From Euptelea pleiosperma (Eukaryota > Streptophyta > Magnoliopsida > Ranunculales > Eupteleaceae): a stretch of 64,000 nt of DNA. The position numbers were made by a program, and so were the translations under genes. Positions 35,966 through 47,844 of this stretch are shown here, piece after piece (position 1 is the first letter of the stretch; each line of letters starts with the position of its first letter). The notes beneath the pieces are model-generated. The model was not told the origin of the DNA. It saw nothing but the letters and a program-made list of their open reading frames with translations, and searched no databases. Where the stretch lies: assembly GCA_035048495.1 (NCBI GenBank), contig CM068541.1:10361929-10425928 (forward strand). The letters run 5' to 3'.

Positions 35966-38027
35966 ATTATGGTTGTCACCTCCTTCCGCTTTTCTCAGGA
36001 ACAAGTGTTTGTCTAGTCATGACTTTGGCCTTATTTATGTATTTCACTTGTGGGATTTGAAAGCTTAGCGAGTGGTCTAGCAATGGAGCTTACTCTATCA
36101 AAGCTTTCCCATGGGACACTGAGATGTCACCTCCTTCCTCTTTTCTCAGGAACTCCACTTCTCAATCTATGTCCCATAAGCTTCCAAAGCCTGGTCCTTG
36201 TCTGTATTGGTGCTTCTTAATAGATCTAAAACAAATCCAAATTTTTGTCTTAACTTTAATGTCTGGTTTGAGTGTCCTCTCTTCAGAATCAAGGTGATTG
36301 GAGCGAACCACTTAGCAATTTGAGTGGAGCATTTGCACGGGGAGAGTTGGGATGAAGGAGATGGCGGGCTGAGTGGACCGTCATGCATACACCATGTATG
36401 CGTAGTGCTCAACTGCGCGCGCTCGTCATTGTGAAAATTGAAGATCAAAGATTCAATTCGGGAATTTTTTTTTTCCGAAATTATGTTGCTCTTGCTATGA
36501 ACCAGGTAATTATGATAAAAAAACACATATGACATCTAATAAACAATAATAGTAATTAATCAGCAGCAGCAGCAGTAGCAACATATCGTTGACATCTAAT
36601 GCAGGGGCATTTTCACACCGTGCTCGAGTGGGGCAGCCTGCGTAATATGGGGCACACTCAGGGTGGGGTGGCCTGTGTGATATGGGCCCACGAGGGGGTG
36701 GCCTGTGTGATATGGGCTTACGAGGGGTCGTGTCGACCGAGAACCTAGATAGATCCTATGAGATAAAAGAATTTAATCTCACGCTACCAACAGTCGCGGC
36801 TTTTGGGAAGTATTGGTTAAATGTCCTGCATCAACATCTCAATAACTCAGACGATCGTGCGCGTGGCAATAAATATATATCCTCACCAGCACATTATCAA
36901 ACCTAAACAAACATAAGATAAAAACTGGTTAATTAGTTATTTTTGTTTGGGGGTCCCAGGAAACCTACTTTGTTCCTTTGTCAATCAGACGCCTTAGAAG
37001 CAATCAACACCTGAAAGCTTTGCCTATCACAACAGACATGAGGGATCCTTTACCATATAAAACGTGTTTCCTTAAATTTAGAGCTGGTTCTTGTATCCTA
37101 TTTATGTTGCATACAGTGGATGCCCTCAATCTTGTATAGGCTGGCCAAGCTCAGGTCCTGCTCATCACTAAGTCATGATTCAGACTGGATTTTTGCCTTT
37201 GCCAGACTAAGGTTGGGCATTGGCCCCAGCTCATTATGTTGCAAATTGGACCCTGTCCAAGTTCTGTATAATGGATTATGTCACTAATGGACTCAATACT
37301 AAGGGCGGCCTATGAGAGGTTTGTGATTGAATTTGATTGTATCAGATTGGGCTTCGGTCTTGGGCCTATTCAAATTTACCAAAAGTTAGGCCACATCCAG
37401 CTCATTTAGACCTTACAAGGATAAACAAAACAAGGTCCTGTTTGGAAACCCAAAAATGGTGTGAGCCAATCCATTCTCAGATCGGTAAATACCCTAGAAA
37501 CCAATAAATTAAGTTTAATGAATCGCAATGAAGACGACTTAGAGTCGTTTCATCTCAGATGGGTCAGGTTGCAGAGTGACAGCTAAGAGAGAGGTATAGA
37601 GTAAGAGGTGAAGAGATACTGATGAGAAAGAAAAGGAGAGATAGAGAGAGATTGTTCGCTCTAAGAACTAATTTGATGTTGCAAGTTGCAACGCGTTTTA
37701 GAAAAGATGAAGATGGTCTAGTTTTTTGGAATAAATTGGAATGACAGCGTTCTTAAAAGGTGGGACCCACAAGATTACCGAACACACAAAATCACGACCA
37801 AACCTAAACTAACCTCGGTTGGCCGAATTTTTAGGCTTTCAACCCTCTTTTGAATAACCATAATTTTTTTTTATCACACAGTAAACTGTTATGAAATTTT
37901 TACTCGAGGTTGTTTTTTAAAGAAATTTTCTACAGATTCCTGAAGTCCAACTTTGGGTCCTTGAGCTTTTGATTTTTCTTTTGTAGGACCCTCTGAAATT
38001 TTTACTCGAGGTTGTTTTTTAAAAAAC
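35966..38027. other. CLE-array flank, no gene recognised
   Basis: Bases 36000-36330 match 39975-40330, and about 37200-37420 match 40445-40630 (tccaagttct and aatactaagggcggcctatg), so this is one half of a tandem duplication. At 36660-36725 a short tandem repeat uses ggtggcctgtgtgatatggg. ORFs here have no known domain. Confidence 0.55.
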
Positions 38028-38299
38028 GATAACGCCCCAGTCCGTTAAACCGTTTGAGTGCCAAAGGCACCTAATTTTTGCAAACGCTTTTGTCGGAGAG
38101 TGCCGTGGGCATGGGCCATTTACTATTCTATATAATAAAACACATTGGTTGTCTATCTACTTATACCTCCTCTTATAAGCATCAACAAAGAAGGGCCGAG
38201 ATCTAATCCTCCCCCAAATGGACGGTGGATCTCCGCCACTCAACTGATTTTGGCAAATTCTTTGTCGAGGAGTGCCGATGGCACGGGACACCCACTAGT
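38028..38299 (+). mobile_element. Two head-to-tail Helitron-like ends
   Basis: Reverse complement of about 18366-18645. An upstream 3' end (gtgccgtgggcatgggccat, then ttacta) is followed at once by tctatataataaaacacatt, the TC start of a second element. That second element ends with gtgccgatggcacgggacac then ccactag at about 38298. It is only about 165 bases long. Hairpin and CTAG terminus are of Helitron form; no protein is encoded. Confidence 0.6.
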
Positions 38300-39079
38300 C
38301 TATAACATATCATAAAATACTTCAAGAAAATTTTCGGAGCGGCAATAAAGCGCCCAATGATCGAGCGTCGGCCACATATACTAACTGAGTTTAGGATTTG
38401 GTTTTAAGAAACCTTTTTAAAAAGTAGTTTTTATTGTGTTTTACTCATTTCATCTGTGCAACACATTAAATGCGTTGCTTGTTAGCATTCTATTCCTACA
38501 AGAGGAGTAATTAATTAATTAATTAACCAAATTAAAGTTCTTTATATCACAGCTGACTTTTGAATGATTTTAAATTCCCATTTAGGATTAAGCAAAGTTT
38601 TTCATAAGAAGATCGAAAAAGTTAATTATCTTTCATTTCCCCTTTTCTAGTTTATTAGTCTCCCAATTTATCTTAATTTATTCACTCTCAGGGAGCACCA
38701 TTAACTTATCTTGTGTGTTGCAAATTAAAACATAAACTTGTTGAAGATCTTGATTGATATTTGCTTCAAAAAACTAAATAACGTCGCGATAAGCTATTAA
38801 ATATTTCTTTTAGTATGTAAAAAATATTATTTTTAATTATATAAAAGTATTAAAAAAGCAACGACGACGCAAAATAAGTATTTGACATTCATTCACCGTT
38901 CATTAACATCGTCATCATGGCCTAATCATAACATATTTGGGTTCAGTTCCACAAATCAAATTCTATTTGAGGCCTTATTATCTGTTATATATACAGGCAT
39001 GGTTCTTCTAATTAGAAAGGAAAACGTAAGTATAGCCGCTACAAAAAAAACTATTCGGCCATTGCACCATATGAAGTTC
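38300..39079. other. CLE-array flank
   Basis: Contains a single-arm MITE fragment (about 38329-38385, ccaatgatcgag) related to the element at 25550, then the repeat of the 35.04-35.5 kb flank. No gene seen. Confidence 0.5.
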
Positions 39080-39319
39080 TTTGGATATTTCTTATCATGA
39101 TGTTGTGGGTCAGGTCCTCCAGGACTCGGTCAAATCACTTCCAATTGTCGGCTCTTTCCCAAACCTCACCTTGAATATTTCTTTGGCACACTCTACTAAT
39201 GCTTGAAACGATTCATTTCGCATCCTCCTCCCCTCTGGAAAATGATTGAGCAGGCAAGGTTCAGACCACACAACTGAAAGCACCACCACAAGGCACACCC
39301 AAAACCTCAAGCTAGCCAT
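39080..39319 (-). pseudogene. CLE precursor with out-of-frame motif
   Basis: The first 64 or so codons align with the 35.6-kb gene (start MASLRFWVCLVVVLSVVWSE, then PEGR and FGKEPTIGSD). A short deletion after the GSD codons removes the YELKR region and shifts the frame, so translation ends after SWRT. The bases for SPGGPDPQHH are still present in another frame (about 39099-39128). The precursor is therefore made without its peptide, unless the deletion is a sequencing error. The upstream region is also altered: a MITE starts 84 bases before the ATG and the usual promoter core is not recognisable. Confidence 0.85.
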
Positions 39320-39403
39320 TCTTTTCTTAAGGTTTCAACTTCAATTAAATTCCCAGTACTGTTTATATTTAATACTAGTGGATTTCAAATGGGGACTACT
39401 TAT

Positions 39404-39781
39404 CAAGGTTTAAAGGGGACTGTTATAACGGTATGACGGACTGGGGGCGTTACCATTTTTTTCCATTATAACGAAAAAAATGCTCAGGGGCAAAAACAGA
39501 AATAATGGGAAAATAACGGAAAAAATGCGCTGAAATTCAAATTTTGAATTTTAAAATTTGAATTTCAAAATTTCAAAAATGGAAATAATGGAAAAAAACG
39601 GAATATAACAGAAAATAACAAAAAATAACGGCCGTTTTTTTTCACAAAAATTTCCAGAAAATAACGGTCGTTATTTTCGTTATAACGGAAAATAACGGCC
39701 GTTATTTTCTGGACGTTTTAACGGTCCATAATGTAACGGGGTAGGTCCGAATCCGATATAACGGCCGTTTTTTAAACCTTG
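39404..39781. mobile_element. 378-bp hAT-like MITE next to the CLE pseudogene
   Basis: Ends caaggtttaaa and, in reverse complement, caaggtttaaaaaacggccg, flanked by the eight-base direct repeat ctacttat (39396-39403, 39782-39789). An eight-base duplication and a CA..TG end suggest a hAT-derived element. The interior is rich in ataacgg and in palindromic aaattcaaattttgaatttt phrases. Confidence 0.82.
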
Positions 39782-39789
39782 CTACTTAT

Positions 39790-41209
39790 ATTTGTCTAGT
39801 AGTGTCATATGCCTGGCCATTTATCCGTTTAACGGCCTTGTTTTCTGCCGAAATAAAACAGAAGTGCACCATTTTATGTTTCCATTACACTAATTCTCAA
39901 GAAAAGAAACTTAGGACCCTTCAGATTCGGCAAATTTTTATCTTTCAATTCTCCAATCCCATGTTAAGTCCTCAGCAACAAGTGTTTATCTAGTCATGGC
40001 TTTGGCCTTTTATATATATGATCACTTCTGGGTTGGAAAGCTTAAAGAGTGGCCTAGCAATGGAGCTTACTCAGCTCTATCAAAGCTTTCCCATGGGACA
40101 CTGAGATGTCACCTCCTTTCGCCTTTTCTCATAAACTCCTCCCATTCTCAATCTATGTCCCATAAGATTCCAAGCCTGCTTCTTGTCTGTATTGGTGTTT
40201 CTTAATAGATCTCAAACAAATCCAAATTTTTGTTTTACATTTTATGTCTGCTTTGAGTATCTGATCCTCGATCTTCAGAATCAAGCTGATTGGAGCGACC
40301 CACTTAGTAGTTTTAGTGGAGCATTGCACGGGTGTTGGGATGAATGAGATGGCGGGCCGAGCGTGTGGTGTGATAATAAATGATCCTCACTAGTATATCA
40401 AGCCTAAACAAGCATGAGATCGATACAAACTGGTTAGTTATTTTGTTTGGCCCCAGCTCATTAAATTGCAGATTGGGCCATGTCCAAGTTCTGCAATGGA
40501 TTGTGTCAATAGACTCAATACTAAGGGCGGCCTATGAGAGGTTTGGGATGTCACTTCGGTCTTGGGCCTATTCAAATTTACCAAAAGTTAGACCACACCC
40601 AGCCCATTTACATCCTAGCCACTGAGGATAAACTAGGGCTGCAACTCGGGCAGTTTAAATCGGGTTTTGGGTCAATCTGACCTTCAATGCTATGAACCCA
40701 ACCCCAACCCAGCCCAACCAAAGGTTGGACCTAGATTTTTCAGCCCGAGCCCAACCCGATTGGGTTGGTCAGGTTAGTGATCAGGTTCATCAATTTCTTA
40801 ATTTTTTTATTGGTTGAGAAGGTTGCTAAATTTTTCATCTTAAAATTGTTTATTGGTGGTCAATACAATGACCGATATGCTAGTCACTAAATAATAACGT
40901 AATTTTCACATCCTTTAAATAAGACAATATTAACAAAATATATGTACATTTATATTCGTCATCTTTAAAAGTTTATTCATACAAGAATTATAAGTTCAAA
41001 TCTCTCCATATAATCTTGCTCCTATATATGCCAAATAATTTACCTTCAGTTGCAGATAGTAACACAATTGCGAATGGTAACACCAGGTTACATAAAACTA
41101 GGATTCCGTTTAGAGCTACACCCATTTCTAACATCAATTCTTACACTCGGTGGTGGGGCCCACATGGAGATCATATTTGACAATTGTAGAACTAGGACAG
41201 TTATTGTAT
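39790..41209. other. CLE-array flank and fragments
   Basis: 39975-40630 is the second copy of the flank at 36000-37420. At 40635-40770 repeated cccaacc/gggttgg phrases start with ctagggctgcaactcgggca. At about 41102-41180 lies a one-ended fragment of the 28368 MITE family. No gene seen. Confidence 0.5.
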
Positions 41210-41495
41210 GAGGTCTACCCAATGCTAGATGTAGAGACAGATAATAGATATATCGATATGAACATTATGATGAGCTGTCCCGTAATCAAATCCATTATTG
41301 CTAATACCTCCTTCTCGGTTCCTTCTTCCATAACCCGAGCTCGGAGAAGGAAGAGATAAGAGGGCCCTATGGAGAATGTGGTCAGAAATACATCATAGAG
41401 TCCGACCACAACGACCGAATTGATTATCTTCATGCATAAGGATAATATAGATCGAACTGCCGAATTGGAAAAATTGGGTGCTATCATATACCTTT
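41210..41495 (-). pseudogene. ycf1: Nuclear copy of plastid ycf1 (start region)
   Basis: The minus-strand frame contains [40 protein letters not shown] and ITGQL...MFISIY. These are the conserved first transmembrane part of plastid Ycf1/Tic214. Only about 90 of well over 1500 residues are present, with a few changed residues and a degraded end. In a nuclear context between transposon relics this is a plastid-to-nucleus insertion (NUPT), not a gene. Confidence 0.85.
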
Positions 41496-41548
41496 GTATT
41501 GACTAGGTTCACGAGCTGAAGATAAATGGACTCGAACCGCTGACAATT

Positions 41549-41904
41549 TTACAGGACTATGATTGAGCATTTTGTCTTGCCCTTCTCCCTCTTTCTCATC
41601 AATGATCGGGCATTATAAATCATCGACATAGTAGATGCATTTTTTGCATCTCTCTCCTTAATGGCTCTCATACATACTTCTTTTGGCTTCACACATGCTT
41701 TCGACATTTCGGTCAAAAGTTGTTTCTCTTCTGCATCGAGTCTCCCAATAAACAAATAACCTTCAAAATTATATGTGATTGGATGGTTGTGGATATACCA
41801 CAAACCATTTTAACCATCCACTGATCATTTATCGGCAATTTTTCATATCTTAATGAAAATGGACATCCATATCGTTTTGTCCATACCTGTCTACTTTGCT
41901 TCAT
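41549..41904 (-). pseudogene. Mutator-like transposase fragment (FAR1-type N-terminus)
   Basis: Two overlapping minus-strand frames carry KRYGCPFSLRYEKLP and VKMVCGI, then HNHPITYNFEGYLFIGRL, EEKQLLTEMSKACVKPKE and NASTMSMIYNAR. This is the zinc-binding DNA-binding region that precedes the MULE transposase domain in MURA/FAR1-like proteins. A frameshift separates the two pieces, and the catalytic DDE domain is absent. Confidence 0.8.
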
Positions 41905-43391
41905 ATTCCCCGTCTTGTTTTTTCATTCATATATATCATTTTATTGCCCTACGTTTTCCACTCCTCTCACAACCAAAAAACAAACTAGGAGACTTACCCT
42001 TCTAATGATCTGATCTTGATGCTACAACAATGATTCCAATTATTTTACCAACAACTTGAACCCATTTAACTAGTTCATCACATCTGTAAAAGACCTGCAA
42101 GACAATCACAAATACGTTACTCATTAGAGGACCAAATAATGATAATATCTTATTCCTAATGATAAAGTACACACCTCCCCAATGGTAAAAGTAGCTGTAA
42201 AATCATTTGAATCAGATAATTGATTTCCAAAATGGATTGGAACTTCAGATGATATCGGTACCTCAAATGATATTGGTACCTATTAAGAAAGAATATAATC
42301 ATATTTTTGCATTTAATCAACAAACCTACCAAACAAATAAAAAATTTAGGAATATTAGCTATTTTTACGATTTCTTCTACAATCTAGACTTGAAGTAGGA
42401 CGTTCGCAGCTTCAATATCATCATCATTACTTGCAGACCCATAAAATATTAAATTTAGTAATGAAGTAAGAAGCCTAACTTTTAATTGTGAATCAAATGA
42501 AATTTAATCATTTAAATAAACCATTTGAAACTAAAACTAATCAAATAACTACTTAAAGAGAACGAACATCTTTTGAATGAGCTCAATTGAATCTTCAACC
42601 TCATTGCAGAACACATAACTATTATCCTTGAATGAACTCATTAAAAAAAAAAAAACAACTCATTTGAATCAACAACTCATTTGAAAAGAAAAAAAAAACA
42701 CCAAACTCATTTGAAATGGATGTTCATGCAACTTCAAATGAACTCATTTAAACTTATATATTTTTAATGAACTCATTTAAACTTCATTGAATTCATTTCA
42801 ACTTCATTAAACAAAATGTAACCTTCATTTAACAAAAAAAAGAAGTAACAAACATATAATGTTAGTAAAGAGAAGAAAAAAAATCAAAGATTTATTTGAA
42901 TCAATTTATTTGAACCTATATGTAGCATTAAACAAAACATAAACCTCATTTATCTAATTCCAATCTCATTGATCAAAACATAACCCCCTTTGGCTCAACC
43001 TACTTCAAATGGATTCCGTGAAAAAAAAAACACATTAGAAATCAATATTTGGGTTTAGAACTTACCTCCATCATTGATTTAAATGAGAAGGAAATGGAGC
43101 CGAGTCAACATGTTATTCTTCAACGAAGAGGGAGCCAGAGCACACCTGAGGCGATGGCGGAGAGGTAGAGAGGCAAACGACCAGCATTGAGTGGGTGTAG
43201 GTAATGGCATCTTCCCCTCAAGTTTTTATAAGATTTTTTTGGCTAAGAGTGTAGGTATGGAAATGGTTGGCTAACCATTGCCAGCAACCCCTTTGCTTCT
43301 CCCTACTTGTTCTCATCGGTTCACTCTCAAAATTACTCTCGTCATACAGTCTTTCAAGCAAAACTTTGATGATAGCTTGTTGTCATCGACG
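41905..43391. other. AT-rich DNA, possibly the rest of the MULE
   Basis: Around 42560-42800 the phrase aactcatttgaa is repeated many times, which could be subterminal repeats of the element whose transposase lies to the left. No coding sequence is recognised. Confidence 0.4.
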
Positions 43392-43702
43392 GCGCAATAT
43401 GAGCCACATGGCATACTCTTACAGGACTGACCGTATGGATGTTTGGCCAATCCCTAAGTGATCCTACAAACAAAAAATCAGCCTGATTAGTCATTTCTAG
43501 GCGTTGAATTGGAATTATTTTCATGGGTTGATTTTAATCCATTGGGATTTGAGCATTATTGACCATTATTTGAGCACACAGATCCAAAGGTTTGAAATGA
43601 CTAATCAAGCTGATTTTTTGTTTGTAGGTCTACCTAGAGATTGGAAAAACATCCATACGGTAGAGTCCTCTAAGAGTGTGCCACGTGGCTCATATTGCGT
43701 GC
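43392..43702. mobile_element. Long-armed MITE, third family member
   Basis: The arms begin gcgcaatatgagccac on the left and end gtggctcatattgcgtgc on the right. The internal gaccgtatggatgtttggcc and aaaaatcagcctgattagt match the MITEs at 15071 and 58754. More diverged than those two. Confidence 0.7.
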
Positions 43703-44164
43703 TGCCGGCCTCTATGACAGCGCGCTCAGTCATCAAAGTTTTACTCGTGTCTTTCCGCCATTTTTCATGAATATTTATATTTCAACAGCATCAGCTCCTG
43801 CTGCTGCTTCAAGCGGGCTCGAGAGCTCGATATCTCAACGCGAGAAAATTTCTGAACCCGCTTACCATCACCATGGGTTCCGACCAACCCATCTTTACTA
43901 ACAATCACCTTATGGCGCAGTAACGGTCCCTGTTTAAATTATAAATCGCATGATAATTGTTTGACAAAATGCCTGACCGAAATGCTATTTCGTCCAATTT
44001 GATTATTGCCGCCTATAGCCTGCAAGGGTTCAGAGATGGAGCTGGGAAGCTCTTCTTCTGAATGATAGCTTTAGGATTCAAACCCACCTGCGGTGGTTGT
44101 CGTCCTCTTGATTGGATCTTCATCGGAGATATTCATTGGCAGATTTTAAGGACTAGGTTTTTTT

Positions 44165-44690
44165 CAACGCGATGCTCTTTTAGGGACTGCGTTGTTGGCT
44201 CTGCTTGGAGGTTAAAGGCTTAAGCGGTTAAATTGTTTAAACTAATGCTTCAGCAGAACTTGGTAACATGGAATTCCATGATTTATGCATTCAGACAACA
44301 TGAGTTTGTTGAAGAATTTATGGTTTTGTTCCATGAGCTCCTGTGAACTGAGGAGCGTCCATAGGATAGGAGTATTCTTTTGTGGGTGTTTTTATCTGAG
44401 TTTTGATGGGTACCTAACTATGAATCCAGATAACAAATACACGGGTTAGTGGTCAAAACTGGCTTAGAATTTTCCCTTTCAGTTGTGAATTCTCTTATCA
44501 TATGTACGTGAAATACGTGGTGCATGTATTATAAGAAAACCATTTGAAGAAATGCCTGTTGGAGATGTTCTTTTCTGTAATATAATTATTGTTCTATATG
44601 CAAGGTGTGGAAAACAAGAGAAAGCTTTGGAACTCCTCTTAATGATGCCTTGGCATGGATTCTTGACATACCAACTTGCAGATCCTAAAG
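44165..44690 (+). pseudogene. PPR protein relic
   Basis: Conceptual frames give DALLGTALLAL, then KLFKLMLQQNLVTWNSMIYA with FRQHEFVEEFMVLFHELL, then QIHGLVVKTGLEFSLSVVNS, then FEEMPVGDVLFCNIIIVLYA and RCGKQEKALELL. These are the successive motifs of a PLS-type pentatricopeptide repeat protein, an organelle RNA-processing family. At least three stops and several frameshifts break it. Both ends are missing. I see no functional PPR gene nearby. Confidence 0.8.
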
Positions 44691-45059
44691 TACATTGAAT
44701 TCAACCATGCGAAAAACTTTTAATCTGACCCTCACAATGCATCGGTAGGGAAATCTTTTGTATGACGAAGTTACTCGATGAAGGGCTCTCATAATTCAGT
44801 TATCTGCTGCAAGAATTGTTTTGCCTAAGTTATCAACTGAATGGGTTCTTATTCTCGGCCGTTCATAAATCATCTAAACATAATTACCTGTTGCCAAGTG
44901 GTTTTTCAGGGTTTACATTGCAGGGTTTTACGCCCCGTGGAGTGGGGTACTTTTACCTTAATTTCCAGAGGATAAAATTTTCACAAAAAAAAAATCACAG
45001 ATCAGTTGTAAGTTGTAACAGTGCTGGTGTATAGCCAATAAAGGATTTGGTGATAGTGA

Positions 45060-47050
45060 AGATTTATTGAGATTTTTTTCCGAAGGTATTATTTTCTTTC
45101 AGATCCTTTTTGGAGAAATGACCAGTATTGAATGAGAGCAATGTGCTTGGAAGGATGTTGAAACACTTTGTATGGAAACCAGATCGCATTCTGGTGATTG
45201 AACTAGACTGAAATATTGTGGTTGCAACCAGTGTTGATGAGGGTAGTGTGCTTAGAAGAATGTTTTAAACACTTTTTATGGCTACCAGATCTCATCATCT
45301 TGTGATTGAACTAGATTGAAATATTATGGTACTATGCTTGCTTCCATCAAAGCATTGTTTATATCTTAAAAAGGAAGACATTATATACATACATACATAC
45401 ATACATATATACATATTACAGTCATTATTCATGAATTCCTGCTCATACTATATAAAAAAGAAAGAAAGAAATATTTCACAAGCACACAAAAATCATCACA
45501 ATAGTCGAGCACAAACACATAAATCTTGTCATAAATAGTTAATGTAAGTGGGCATAAGAAACAATCCCGCAGAAATAAATTATTTAACAAATAAATGCAT
45601 AAATCTCTCAATAACAGTTAAAAGGAACAAAAACAAAACAAAAATCATTCAAAAATCTTAGCATTCCAGCAGTCATCTTTCTTTGTGAGGCTATAACGTG
45701 TCGCTACAGGACATGCATCAATATAATACTAACCATCTGCAATAAGCAAAGAAAGACCTCACCAATAGCAAATAAGAAATAAGAAAATGAAGAATTCTTA
45801 AGAGGACGTAAGACATTCATCTAATTTATTTTATGCTATGCTTTCGTGGATAAGATATGATCAAAACCTCGGGTTGCCAGATCCACATTGATAACAACTT
45901 GAGTCGTGTGTTTTTATATCCCTATGTTTATCTAGGTTCATTTGTCTTGTTCACTTGGATTTCCACTATCATGTCCTTGTAGATCCTCGGAAATATTTTT
46001 AACATGATGGGTTGATTTCCCAGAGTGGGTGTATCAGGTAGAAAGTTGTCAAATGGCTAAGATTGATTACACTACAATGAACTCTAGTAAAGCACCCAGA
46101 GTTGTCTGAAAGCTCCAACTCTTGGGTTTTTTTAACTTGAATACTGATAGAACATATATGAGCAATCTGGGTCTTGATGCTAGGGATAATTTTGTGAGGG
46201 TGTCATTTGCTTTTAGTTCCATTTTTTGAGAAACCACACATTAAAGCAGAGTATTGTGCTTTGAAATATAGTTTGAAACGCTTTAATGAATTTCATCAAA
46301 TGGTTATTGAACTAGATTAAAGTTTCTTGTTACTATGATTGCTATGTTGGGTTTTCCTAAATAGATTGTGGTATTTTTATCTGAAATCTGTGAACTACTG
46401 AAAAATATCAATCGATCAGAAGCAGTATCCATATCTTTTCGATGTTTTTTTCTCTTCGCCTGGTAGGCAAGCGAATTAATGGTGAAGGCGAGTTCTGAAA
46501 TCAGGTCTGTGGTATCAAAACTCAACAGTTACCAACTTAGCAATCAAGATTATATTGCCACATTAACTACTTCAAATATATATTGTTTAATTTGATTCCT
46601 TCTCAGCTCTTCCATTGAGCGCATGATCATACAGTAATTTGTGTAAATATATAACTTGGCAAATAAATGCATAAACCTCTCAATAACACAAACATGAATA
46701 CTGAAAAATAGAATAAGAGAACAAATTTCATCAACATTTCCAACCGACTGTCATCATTTTTTTTCACAAGCTATAATAATCTATCACAACATGACACGTT
46801 TAAGCGCATGATCATACAGTAATTTATTATATGTGCTTTGTCTGTTTATCTTTTCGAGTGGATAAGATATGCGATATGCATCGATCCCTTAACCCTTCGG
46901 AGTTTAAATATTCCTACCGTTTAACCGAGAGAGATGATCATTTGACCTCCATATCCATTTACATTCTTTGACGTTTTTCACTTTTATTTCCACTGTCATA
47001 TCCTTGTATCACTCATGAAATATTTCTGTCCTTGTATGAGATATGTTCAA
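45060..47050. repeat. Diverged local duplications, no gene
   Basis: About 45125-45225 and 45240-45345 repeat a phrase with gaacactt...accagatc and gattgaactagattgaaata. A third relative lies at about 46205-46330. Bases about 45575-46010 and 46660-47040 also correspond (aaatgcataaa.ctctcaata; gtggataagatatg; tttccactgtcatatccttg). This suggests an old duplication of about 1.05 kb. No protein is recognised. Confidence 0.55.
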
Positions 47051-47488
47051 GATATATTCTCCCCTTGAACTTGCAATCAACAAAAGCTTAGATGGATAAT
47101 ACAGATAATATGAACCCAAACAAAAAAACTAGTTGGAAATGAAAATAAGCTCATTTTTTTCACTTACAAATGTGGAATGACAGTTGCCAATCCCATGTGG
47201 GGAAACCCATTTGTGCGTGGCTATTCGGTACTAAACGAAAGATTAAAAAACTAAAAGCATGTCCTTAGAATTTGACGTATATGCTGATGTTTTTATGTAG
47301 ATCAATCGATGAGCTCCTAAGCACTAAGAACAGAAGTTTCTCCGAAGTGGTTCTTCACGCGATCGACACATACTCCCAACAACCTCACATTGTAGAAAGA
47401 AATTTGAAATCAACTTTAGATTTCAAATATTGAAATTTGAAGAACAGGCTTGATGGGGGTACCTGTCCATTGGAGACCTACTTAGGAG

Positions 47489-47513
47489 CAACTATTGCTC
47501 CTAAGTGCATATA
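47489..47513. other. Perfect hairpin
   Basis: cttaggagcaa and ttgctcctaag pair around a three-base loop, about 350 bases before the CLE at 47.85 kb. No T-run or gene end next to it explains it; it may be a transposon end. Confidence 0.5.
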
Positions 47514-47776
47514 TATATATAGGAGCAAAGTTTTTCTCATTTTAATGTTTAATCCACCGGCCAAGTATGGCAAATAAAGAACAGAATGAGGTGACTAGAT
47601 GGTCAACAAGAAGAGAGAGAGCAGGACAAAAGGACATTTTGTGTGTTGTTAAGGTAATGGTGGAGCATAAAAAATGCAGAAACCTCCATTGTAGTCGCGC
47701 TGGATATTTGTCTGCATGGGCTGGCAGTGGTAGGGATCATGTTCTATCCACTACCACTTCTCTATCTCTCCCATTC

Positions 47777-47786
47777 CTATATATAT
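47777..47786 (+). promoter_or_regulatory. TATA-like box before CLE
   Basis: ctatatatat about 68-86 bases before the two candidate ATG codons of the following CLE gene. No match to the promoter core of the other CLE genes. Confidence 0.5.
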
Positions 47787-47844
47787 GGGCTATAATTACG
47801 TAGTAATCTACCTGTGTACTTCACTCATCTTGGTAGCTTAAGCA

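Noticed and set aside
36167..36535. 122-residue minus-strand ORF
   Set aside because: Not kept in the duplicated flank at 40 kb and without a recognisable domain.
36570..36590. Short run of cag units
   Set aside because: Only about five units, with no coding frame around it.
43267..43901. Three overlapping ORFs up to 88 residues
   Set aside because: They cross the long-armed MITE at 43.4-43.7 kb and carry no known domain.
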